A stretch of 8,034 nucleotides of DNA from an uncultured Bilophila sp. (lineage in GTDB: Bacteria > Desulfobacterota > Desulfovibrionia > Desulfovibrionales > Desulfovibrionaceae). Position 1 is the stretch's first letter. Each line of letters opens with the position of its first letter. Below are positions 1 to 6,627 of the stretch, piece by piece. The notes under the pieces were generated by a model, which was given only the letters and a program-made list of their open reading frames with translations, searched no databases and was not told the DNA's origin. The DNA lies in NCBI GenBank assembly GCA_959604115.1, contig CAUHBW010000167.1:1-8034 (forward strand). The letters are read 5' to 3'. The position numbers and the translations under genes are program-made.

Positions 1-23
1 CTCCAATCTTCACAATCCTAATC

Positions 24-1451
<1,428 letters not shown>

Positions 1452-1457
1452 GTTCGT

Positions 1458-1461
1458 CTCC
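1458..1461 (-). promoter_or_regulatory. Ribosome binding site deciding the ahcY start
   Basis: GGAG on the minus strand lies 6 bases before the ATG at 1451. It overlaps the upstream in-frame ATG at 1463, which has only A/T-rich sequence before it and no purine-rich site. This favours the shorter MSDAKPL start. Confidence 0.7.
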
Positions 1462-1476
1462 ATAAAAGTTTGTATG

Positions 1477-2406
1477 TTACAGGCGCCGAGCCAGCGTGAG
1501 GTTGAGCGCCAGCTCCTGTTCCACGGGACGGCGGGTGCAGGAAACGACCTCGAAACCGGCGGAATGCAGCAGTTTCGTCATGGTCGCCTCGTCGAACCCG
1601 AGCCACAGATCACCGTAGTCCAGGCGCATCCGTTCCTGATTGTGCCGGTCGAAATCCGCCGCCATGAGCAGCCCGCCGGGCCGCAGCACGCGCCGGATTT
1701 CGGCAAGGGCGTTCTCCGGATTGGAGAGATGGTGCAGCACCATGTTGATGCTGGCGAAATCCGCTTCGCAGTCGCGCAGGGGCAGATGGCTGAGTTCCCC
1801 GATGCGCAGCGAAACGTTCTCCGGTTCCCCTTCCACGCCCGCGAGACGCCGCCGGGACAGCTCCAGCATGCGCGGAGAGCCGTCCACCCCGATGATCTGC
1901 CGGGCGCGCCCGCGCATCCGCTCCAGCACCAGCCCGGTGCCGCAGCCCAGATCCACCGCCACTTCGCAGCCTTCGGGCATCCGTGCGCACACGGCCCCGG
2001 CGAGATCGAACCCGCCGAGCACTTCACGGCTCAACGTGTCCCAATGTTCGGCGATGGTATTGAAGAACTGGCGCGTCTTGAGCGCGCGATCCTCAATGAT
2101 CCTCGCGGCCATGTCCACGTCCGCGTGCATTTCCGAATCGTCGTCCAGAAAGGGCATGGCGGCCTTCAAAAACGCCGCGCCCTCTCCCTCCCGCACGGAG
2201 GAATAGAACACCCACAACCCGTCCCGGCGGGAATTCAGCAGCCCCGCTTCGGTCAGAATTTTGAGATGGCGCGAAACCCGCGACTGGCCCATTTCGAGGA
2301 TGCTCACCAGCTCGTTGACAGAAAGTTCATATCGGTCAAGAACATAGGCGAGACGAAGACGCGTTTCGTCGGACAGGGCCTTGAAGTAGCGGATGGCGTT
2401 GGACAT
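1477..2406 (-). CDS. sahR: SahR-type ArsR-family regulator fused to a SAM-methyltransferase-like domain
   Basis: Probable transcriptional repressor of SAH/methionine metabolism. Residues 1-70 form an ArsR-type winged helix: ALSDETRLRL at 10-19, recognition region QSRVSRHLKILTEAGLL at 41-57, and the wing RDGLWVFYS at 61-69. Residues 110-290 are a class I methyltransferase fold with motif I VDLGCGTG (151-158), the acidic loop GVDGSPRML (173-181), VLHHL (223-227) and RVLRPGG (239-245). Known family: SahR proteins of Desulfovibrionales and other Proteobacteria have exactly this fusion, and the methyltransferase fold is used to sense SAH rather than to catalyse. The assignment is strengthened by ahcY lying 25 bases downstream in the same direction, and by a palindrome inside its own promoter. 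The start at 2406 gives the expected ArsR N-terminus, but no clear Shine-Dalgarno precedes it. The alternative is an active methyltransferase with an HTH domain, which I consider less likely given this context. Confidence 0.88.
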   Translation of the reverse strand: MSNAIRYFKALSDETRLRLAYVLDRYELSVNELVSILEMGQSRVSRHLKILTEAGLLNSRRDGLWVFYSSVREGEGAAFLKAAMPFLDDDSEMHADVDMAARIIEDRALKTRQFFNTIAEHWDTLSREVLGGFDLAGAVCARMPEGCEVAVDLGCGTGLVLERMRGRARQIIGVDGSPRMLELSRRRLAGVEGEPENVSLRIGELSHLPLRDCEADFASINMVLHHLSNPENALAEIRRVLRPGGLLMAADFDRHNQERMRLDYGDLWLGFDEATMTKLLHSAGFEVVSCTRRPVEQELALNLTLARRL

Positions 2407-2449
2407 GCGGATTCAAAGGGTTACAGATGTATCAAGATGAACGGATAGC

Positions 2450-2478
2450 ATTATATAAGGAAATCTTCATATAGTCAA
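2450..2478 (-). promoter_or_regulatory. Sigma70-type promoter of sahR-ahcY
   Basis: On the minus strand TTGACT (2478-2473) and TATAAT (2455-2450) are separated by exactly 17 bases. The -10 box is perfect and the -35 box has one mismatch to TTGACA. The expected transcription start near 2443 gives a leader of about 36 bases before the sahR ATG at 2406. The leader has no strong ribosome site. Confidence 0.85.
2452..2473. promoter_or_regulatory. Palindromic operator, probable SahR site
   Basis: A 22-base imperfect inverted repeat. Of 11 base pairs, 8 match; only pairs 6, 8 and the central one fail. The consensus by symmetry is TATATnAnGA-TCnTnATATA. It fills the spacer of the promoter, overlapping most of the -10 box and the first base of the -35 box, so a bound dimer would block RNA polymerase. 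Size and position suit an ArsR-family repressor that regulates its own operon. That SahR is the binding protein is inference from position. Confidence 0.65.
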
Positions 2479-2757
2479 GGAATGAGAGGAAAAAGAAGGG
2501 AAGCCGAGGCCGGAAAACGCTCCGAAGCGCGGCTCGGCTACGATGTTCCCGCACGCACGCCTATTCCGCGTCCCCCCCCAATATTGGGTCGGTAACCGTC
2601 CTCCGTTTCGGCGAAAGAGTTCGTCGCCGAGGGGCCGCGAAGGGAGGGAGGCGCCCCGTTTCGGCGGAGAGGTATGGGAGGGCCTCTCTCATTTCGAGAA
2701 CGGACGTTTCCTGCTATGGGTACGAAAAAACTCCGGCGCCCCGCCGAAGGAGGCCGC
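2479..2757. other. Noncoding region between divergent sahR and the DUF6506 gene
   Basis: 279 bases with no convincing gene; short open frames here have no ribosome site or family likeness. It holds the inverted repeat at 2502-2539, an 11-base direct repeat CCGTTTCGGCG at 2603-2613 and 2656-2666, and a weak hairpin with arms GAGAGG and CCTCTC near 2667-2688. No convincing sigma70 promoter for the rightward gene was found. The ribosome site AAGGAGG at 2747-2753 belongs to the following gene. Confidence 0.5.
2502..2539. repeat. Inverted repeat with nested inner hairpin
   Basis: Outer arms AGCCGAG (2502-2508) and CTCGGCT (2533-2539) are perfect over 7 bp. An inner hairpin CGCT-CCGA-AGCG sits at 2518-2529. 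There is no T-run on either side, so it is not a classical terminator. It lies upstream of both divergent genes; its role is unknown. Confidence 0.4.
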
Positions 2758-3060
2758 ATGAAAAAGAAGTTTGCGTTCCTGCTCATGGGAAAGGATTTCG
2801 ACATGAGCAAAGATATCGCCGTGTTCGAGACGGAAGGGATGATCAGCTACCTGTTTACGGTCACCAGTTTCGAGGCGGCCCTCAAACGGGCCGTGGCCTG
2901 CGCCGAGGACGGCTTCGGAGCCATCGAGCTGTGCGGCGCGTTCGGAAAGGAGTGGGCCGACAAAATCATCGCCGCGACGGGAAACCGGATCGCGGTGGGG
3001 TACGTCGTGCATAACCCGGAACAGGACGCCCTGTTCGAGCGTTTTTTCACCGGAGCCTGA
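2758..3060 (+). CDS. DUF6506-like small protein
   Basis: A 100-residue soluble protein with no signal peptide or membrane segment. I recognise the pattern of the DUF6506 family: MKKKFAFLLMG at the start, a central EDGFGAIELCGAFG (50-63), and IAVGYVVHNPEQD (78-90) near the end. No function is established to my knowledge, and I do not assign one. The start at 2758 is set by AAGGAGG, 4 bases upstream, one of the best ribosome sites in the window; a longer in-frame version starting at 2674 lacks one. It is a single-gene unit, divergent from sahR-ahcY and convergent with the phage block, and closed by a strong intrinsic terminator. Confidence 0.85.
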   Translation: MKKKFAFLLMGKDFDMSKDIAVFETEGMISYLFTVTSFEAALKRAVACAEDGFGAIELCGAFGKEWADKIIAATGNRIAVGYVVHNPEQDALFERFFTGA

Positions 3061-3068
3061 TCCACGCG

Positions 3069-3109
3069 ACGAAGCCCGCCTTTCCGAAGAAAGACGGGCT
3101 TCGTTTTTT
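3069..3109 (+). terminator. Rho-independent terminator of the DUF6506 gene
   Basis: The hairpin begins 9 bases after the stop codon. The outer stem ACGAAGCCCG pairs with CGGGCTTCGT, then comes one mismatch and an inner stem CTTTC/GAAAG closed by the loop CGAA. It is followed by TTTTTT at 3104-3109. The stem of about 15 bp with a U-tract makes this a strong terminator in the rightward direction. The other strand has no U-tract. Confidence 0.93.
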
Positions 3110-3250
3110 GAGAGCCTTTTTACCCGTTGGAAGGCGAGGCGCAGACCACCCGCCGCAACGCGGCGCGGAGGCTACCGGGGAGCACGGTCTTCGGCAGGTT
3201 GCCTTTGTAAGGATGAAACGATTCAAAGGCGGCCCGCTCAGTGGAATGCG
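3110..3250. other. Noncoding junction between host gene and phage block
   Basis: 141 bases between the DUF6506 terminator and the portal stop codon. It holds a perfect small hairpin CGCCGC-AAC-GCGGCG (3151-3165) and an inverted repeat GCCTTTG/CAAAGGC (3201-3207, 3224-3230). An open frame runs across it on the minus strand (3120-3416), but the first half is a shadow of the portal gene and it has no ribosome site. The host/prophage boundary probably lies here, but I cannot place it to the base. Confidence 0.4.
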
Positions 3251-4468
3251 TTACGCCTTCCACGCGCCCAGAATGTCGGCCTCGTTTTCGGCTTCGGGAA
3301 TCTTGAGCTTGTCGTGCGCCCAGCGGGCGGAAATCTTCATCACCGACGCCAGCGCGGGAAGCGCCTGCGCGAAGGTGGCGATGTCCTCGGCCTCGCGGGT
3401 ATCGAATCGGAACCACGGCAGCAGGCGCGGATCGCTGACGCCGCAGTTCAACGCCGCGAGCGGCGCGAGGAGCTGGCGCGACAGCGTGGACGCCACCTGC
3501 ATGGCGTCGGAAACCATCAGATCGCGGCGCACCCGGTCATGGACGCGTCCGAGGGCGTTGGTGCTGCCGTTTCCCTCCGCCTGCGTGGTCAGCGTACCGC
3601 CGAGAATGGCCTTGCTCATGCCGAGTTCGCAGCGCGAAATCAGCGCGCCCGCCAAATCCTGCGACGCCGTCGCGGGCGTCTCGAACAGGATGTCCATGCC
3701 CTGCGGAATGATGCCCGCCGCGTCCTGCCCGAGCGTCCGCAGCGCGTTGAACAGGGCGCGCCGGTCCTCCTCGCGGCTGCCGGGCGGGTACTTGCCGAGC
3801 CGGAACGGCAGGCCGTGGACCTGCACGTAGCGGATGTTCGCCTCCAGCGCGAAACTGCGGATCAGGTACGCCCACGCCACCGTGCGGAACAGCCCGCAAC
3901 GCGGCAGCCAGCCCGAACGCGAGCGGTGCGTATGGACGATCCAGCCGAAGGGCCACAGATCCTCGCCGTCGGGCGTGCCGTTCCTCAGGCGGAGCCGGTT
4001 CCTGTCCTCGCGCAAAACCTGAAACCAGCTTTGGGGACGGAAGTGGAAGGCAGCCGGAAGATGCAGGCCGTTCCGGTACTCCCATTCGATTTCGCAGGCG
4101 GAGAAGCCGTGTCCGATGCCGTCCGCCATGTCCATCAGCAAGTCCTCGAAGCCGCCGAGGGCGTCGATCTGTTCCCTGACCGCCGCCGCGATCGCCGTGG
4201 CCCGCGCGTCGTTGGCGCGGCCCGACAGAATTTCCCAATCCAGCGTGAGCAGCGCGCGTTTGCGCTTGCCCATTTCCGCGGCGAGGTGTTCGCAGCGGTC
4301 TTCCATATCCGCGAACAGCGTGTGCTGTTCGACGATGTCGCCCTGATCCGCAAGCTCAAGGATGTTCCGCAAACGCTTCGGCGTCAGTCCGTGCGTCAGG
4401 TTCATCTGCGCTTCGAGCGCCACCACGCGCGGGCCTTCGCCCTGCGTCTGCAACCGTCTTTTCTTCAT
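3251..4468 (-). CDS. Phage portal protein, DUF935 / Mu gp29-like
   Basis: Portal proteins form the dodecameric ring at the unique capsid vertex through which the terminase pumps DNA. The 405-residue product shows the DUF935 pattern: HGLTPKRL (26-33), LDWEI (76-80), GFSACEIEWEY (121-131), VHGLPFRLGKYPPGS (217-231) and MSKAILGGTLTT (284-295). The C-terminal IPEAENEADIL (390-400) is the usual end of the conserved core. Mu gp29 is about 100 residues longer, so the C-terminal extension is short or missing. The start is set by GGAGG 4 bases before the ATG, supplied by the end of the upstream repeat. Unlike in most Mu-like phages, the gene is separated from the terminase by 319 noncoding bases. It is the last phage gene before host sequence. 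Confidence 0.9.
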   Translation of the reverse strand: MKKRRLQTQGEGPRVVALEAQMNLTHGLTPKRLRNILELADQGDIVEQHTLFADMEDRCEHLAAEMGKRKRALLTLDWEILSGRANDARATAIAAAVREQIDALGGFEDLLMDMADGIGHGFSACEIEWEYRNGLHLPAAFHFRPQSWFQVLREDRNRLRLRNGTPDGEDLWPFGWIVHTHRSRSGWLPRCGLFRTVAWAYLIRSFALEANIRYVQVHGLPFRLGKYPPGSREEDRRALFNALRTLGQDAAGIIPQGMDILFETPATASQDLAGALISRCELGMSKAILGGTLTTQAEGNGSTNALGRVHDRVRRDLMVSDAMQVASTLSRQLLAPLAALNCGVSDPRLLPWFRFDTREAEDIATFAQALPALASVMKISARWAHDKLKIPEAENEADILGAWKA

Positions 4469-4469
4469 A

Positions 4470-4692
4470 ATGCCTCCGGCGGCAAGGGGCTACCGCCCCT
4501 TGACCCTGTCCGGGGGGCATGATGCCCCCCGGACCCCCTCGAAACGTCCCCGCACCGCCTCCTACGGAGCCGACACGGGGCCGCCAGAGGGCGTCAGGCC
4601 GTACCGCTTTGTTTTTCTTATCTGTTTTTCTTGTTGAAACAACGAACCGCCCTCTCCTCGCGTACCTCGGAAAAACTCCGAACAGGGATTCG
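4470..4692 (-). repeat. Dispersed noncoding repeat, copy A (portal leader)
   Basis: Aligns in the same orientation to copy B at 7865-8034. Shared blocks, read on the plus strand, are ATGCCTCCGGCGGC at the left end, ATGATGCCCCC, CCCCTCGAAAC followed by TCCCCGCA with one or two differences, a GAAACAAC-containing block, and an identical 22-base right end at 4671-4692. Copy A has extra hairpin sequence: 8-bp arms at 4483-4490/4495-4502, and a perfect odd palindrome with 12-bp arms at 4509-4533. In the leftward transcript the repeat ends in CCGCCGGAGGCAT, giving the portal gene its Shine-Dalgarno. I see no protein-coding content. Confidence 0.75.
4483..4533 (-). promoter_or_regulatory. Tandem GC-rich hairpins in the portal mRNA leader
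   Basis: Two stem-loops precede the portal ribosome site: a perfect palindrome with 12-bp arms around a single central base (4509-4520/4522-4533), and CAAGGGGC/GCCCCTTG with a 4-base loop (4483-4490/4495-4502). The second stem ends 6 bases before the GGAGG at 4477-4473. Neither is followed by a U-tract. Roles in mRNA protection or translation control are conjecture. Confidence 0.5.
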
Positions 4693-4719
4693 ATAACGTC
4701 AAAGGTCTTGGGAGGCGGA

Positions 4720-4740
4720 GGGGTGGGGTTTGGGGAGGGG
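4720..4740 (+). other. Potential G-quadruplex motif
   Basis: Four runs of exactly four G on the plus strand at 4720-4723, 4725-4728, 4732-4735 and 4737-4740 are separated by loops of 1, 3 and 1 bases, the strongest class of G4 motif. It is on the template strand for the leftward phage transcript. It shares its last two G-runs with the left arm of the adjacent hairpin, so the two structures are mutually exclusive. Confidence 0.55.
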
Positions 4741-4782
4741 AGGAGGAAGCCTTTCTTCAGAAAGCGTCCTCCTCCCCTCCCC
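4732..4782. terminator. Long perfect hairpin after the terminase gene
   Basis: Arms of 15 bp, GGGGAGGGGAGGAGG (4732-4746) and its exact complement (4768-4782), enclose an inner hairpin CTTTC-TTCA-GAAAG (4751-4764). It begins 5 bases after the terminase stop codon in the direction of transcription. There is no U-tract on either side, so simple intrinsic termination is uncertain. It could instead be an mRNA 3' end stabiliser or an attenuator. Confidence 0.5.
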
Positions 4783-4787
4783 GATTC

Positions 4788-6353
4788 TTATACCCCATAC
4801 TCCTCCCACCCCCCGTCCAGCGGGATGCGCTCGTAGGCGTCCCGAAGGCTGACGAACCCGGTGGAGGCCAGCCGCCAGAGCATTTCGAGGGCGTCCGGCC
4901 CGTCGTCGTGATCGGCGCGGGGGAAGTGCCGGAGCTGATCGAGCAGGGTCTGCTGCGAGGCGTGGAGGCGTATCCGCCCCTGCGCCATATGCGGCTGGAG
5001 CGACTCGATGCGCAACAGCTTGTCCGCATGGTTGGCTATGGGCCGCACCGGCAGGGAAATCCCCCGCTCCGCCGCCCGCCGCACCAGCACATGCGCGAAA
5101 AACTCCTGAAACTGCACGGACTCCACGCCCCAGAGCAGGGGCTGATGCCGTTCGTGCAAAGCAAGTATATCCTCAATGATCCTGTCGGGATGCCGCTTGC
5201 GGATGCTCGCTTCCAGCACGTCGAGCGTCATGGTTTCGCGCAGGAACCCGCCGACGAGGATCGCCGAGGGATCGCGTCCCGCCCCCTGCTTGCCGAGGGA
5301 CGGATCGACCGCTCCGAAGAGCAGCCAGTCCCGGCTCCGATCCACCCAGAAGGTGATGCAGCCGTTGAACGGCGCCTCGTCCGAAGACAGGGGATCGTTC
5401 TGCTGCTCCGAATCGAAGGCCGCCCGGTCCTCGGCCCGCAGACACATAAGCCGGTACAGCGGACGCGACGCAGGCCAGCTCACCTCCGCTCCGGCGTCCA
5501 TGTCGGCCTTGCGCCGAAGGTAAAACCGCCGCGCTTCGGCCTCACCCTGCGCCGCAAGCAACGCCTCCCACTGATCCCAGAGATCCATGCGGTCGGGCCA
5601 GCGCAGGACGGAACGGAACGTGCGGGCCTTCCAGAGCGGCTTGCGGAGCGTGCGGGCCAGCACGGAATCGTAGTGCAGCAGCGTCCCCACGTAGACCACG
5701 TCCATGCGCCCGTCCGCCGCGCCGAGATTGAGCACGGTCTTCTGGAGCCACGACTGGAGCTTGTCGCGCTGCTCGGGCTTGTCCACGTTCTCGTCGTTTT
5801 CAAGATCGTCGAGGATCACGAGGTCCGGCCGGTACGGCCCGTGCCGCAGCCCGCGCATCCGCTTGCCCGCCCCGAGCGCCTGCATCTTGACGCCGCCGGG
5901 CGTGACCACCGTGCCCGTGTTCCAGACCGAGCCCTTGCCCGCCGCATCGGGGAAATCCCGCGACAACGCCTCGTTGAACTCAAGCTCGTTCTTCACCGCG
6001 TCCAGCAGGGACGCCGCCTGCTCCAGCGCGTCCGCAATGAGCAGGACGTACCGCTTGCGCCCGGTCAGCACGGCCCACAGCACGAAGAACAGGGATACGA
6101 AGGTGCTCTTGGCCTCCCCGCGTGGGGCCGCCACCGCCAGCCGCACGCCCTCGCGGGCGTCCGCCATGCGGGGCAATTCCGCGTCAAGCCACTCGTGGAG
6201 CCGCGAATCCCCTTCCGCAAGGCAGTAGTGCGGGAAATAGGTCCGCCGAAAAAACGTGAAATCGTGCCGGGAGCGTTCCCGCCGCGCCTCCGCCCCGGAC
6301 GCGCTTTCGGAAGCGGCGACCGCTTCCGGCGAGGCCCCGCGTTTCGCGCCCAC
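4788..6353 (-). CDS. Phage terminase large subunit
   Basis: DNA-packaging motor: an N-terminal ATPase translocates DNA into the prohead and a C-terminal RNase H-like nuclease cuts it. Visible motifs in 521 residues are a Walker A-like APRGEAKST (76-84), Walker B LVILDDLE (178-185), coupling motif VGT (222-224), and nuclease acidic residues D350 in FGAVDPSLGK, E411 in GVESVQFQEFF, and the D483/D484/D487 cluster in DHDDGPDALEML. The segment NHADKLLRIESLQPHMAQGRI (441-461) is typical of the psiM2 ORF9-type terminase C-terminal domain. Length and motifs look intact. The start is GTG at 6353, with GGAGG 8 bases upstream; the ATG at 6358 is in another frame. It lies one base after the stop of the preceding gene, suggesting translational coupling. 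Its partner small subunit is not in the window. Confidence 0.94.
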   Translation of the reverse strand: MGAKRGASPEAVAASESASGAEARRERSRHDFTFFRRTYFPHYCLAEGDSRLHEWLDAELPRMADAREGVRLAVAAPRGEAKSTFVSLFFVLWAVLTGRKRYVLLIADALEQAASLLDAVKNELEFNEALSRDFPDAAGKGSVWNTGTVVTPGGVKMQALGAGKRMRGLRHGPYRPDLVILDDLENDENVDKPEQRDKLQSWLQKTVLNLGAADGRMDVVYVGTLLHYDSVLARTLRKPLWKARTFRSVLRWPDRMDLWDQWEALLAAQGEAEARRFYLRRKADMDAGAEVSWPASRPLYRLMCLRAEDRAAFDSEQQNDPLSSDEAPFNGCITFWVDRSRDWLLFGAVDPSLGKQGAGRDPSAILVGGFLRETMTLDVLEASIRKRHPDRIIEDILALHERHQPLLWGVESVQFQEFFAHVLVRRAAERGISLPVRPIANHADKLLRIESLQPHMAQGRIRLHASQQTLLDQLRHFPRADHDDGPDALEMLWRLASTGFVSLRDAYERIPLDGGWEEYGV

Positions 6354-6354
6354 G

Positions 6355-6627
6355 TCATCGACCTCCGGTACGGATCGCGTCCGCGATGCGATCCAGCTTT
6401 TCGTCCGCCCGCTCCAGCCCGCCGAGGATCTGCCCCGTGCGCTCCCGGCAATCCTCGCGAGGCACGTAACTCTTGTGCACTTCCTCGGCCAGCAGGCACT
6501 GCCGGGCCTTCAGTTCGTCCACGCGGCCTTCAAGCCGCGTCCCCCAGTAGGCCAGCAGGCCGCAGACCATTCCAAGCAGGCCGATCAGCAAAGCGTGCGC
6601 GTCGAACGCCAGGGCGGTCTGGGTCAT
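6355..6627 (-). CDS. Small phage membrane protein with coiled coil (DUF2730 / Mu gp25-like architecture)
   Basis: A 90-residue protein with one N-terminal hydrophobic segment (about 12-28, ALLIGLLGMVCGLLAYW) followed by charged, heptad-like helix (31-52 and 63-86) around a short KSYVPREDCRER link. This layout and position, between spanins and terminase, match the small DUF2730/gp25 proteins of Mu-like phages, but I cannot confirm the family by eye. The function is unknown. The ATG at 6627 shares ATGA with the stop of the i-spanin gene, with AAGGGG 9 bases upstream (ending at 6637); a longer version from 6687 would overlap the spanin gene without reason. A holin-like role is possible but unsupported. 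Confidence 0.75.
   Translation of the reverse strand: MTQTALAFDAHALLIGLLGMVCGLLAYWGTRLEGRVDELKARQCLLAEEVHKSYVPREDCRERTGQILGGLERADEKLDRIADAIRTGGR

Noticed and set aside
2430..2441. Possible second SahR half-site TATCAAGATGAA in the sahR leader
   Set aside because: No matching second arm at a sensible spacing, and I do not have a verified consensus to compare with.
2725..2735. AAAAAACTCCG before the DUF6506 gene resembles the right end of the dispersed repeat
   Set aside because: Only 10-11 bases match and the flanks do not align convincingly, so a third copy cannot be claimed.
2674..2757. Longer N-terminus for the DUF6506-like protein
   Set aside because: The extra residues are Arg/Pro-rich and unlike the family start, and AAGGAGG directs initiation to 2758.
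3151..3165. Hairpin considered as a terminator for the leftward phage transcript
   Set aside because: No U-tract follows on the minus strand and the stem is only 6 bp.
3120..3416. 98-residue minus-strand frame extending beyond the portal stop codon, considered as a fragment of a following head gene
   Set aside because: The N-terminal half overlaps the portal gene out of frame, and the unique part shows no head-morphogenesis likeness or ribosome site.
3314..4522. 402-residue open frame on the plus strand opposite the portal gene
   Set aside because: A shadow of the DUF935 gene caused by high third-position GC.
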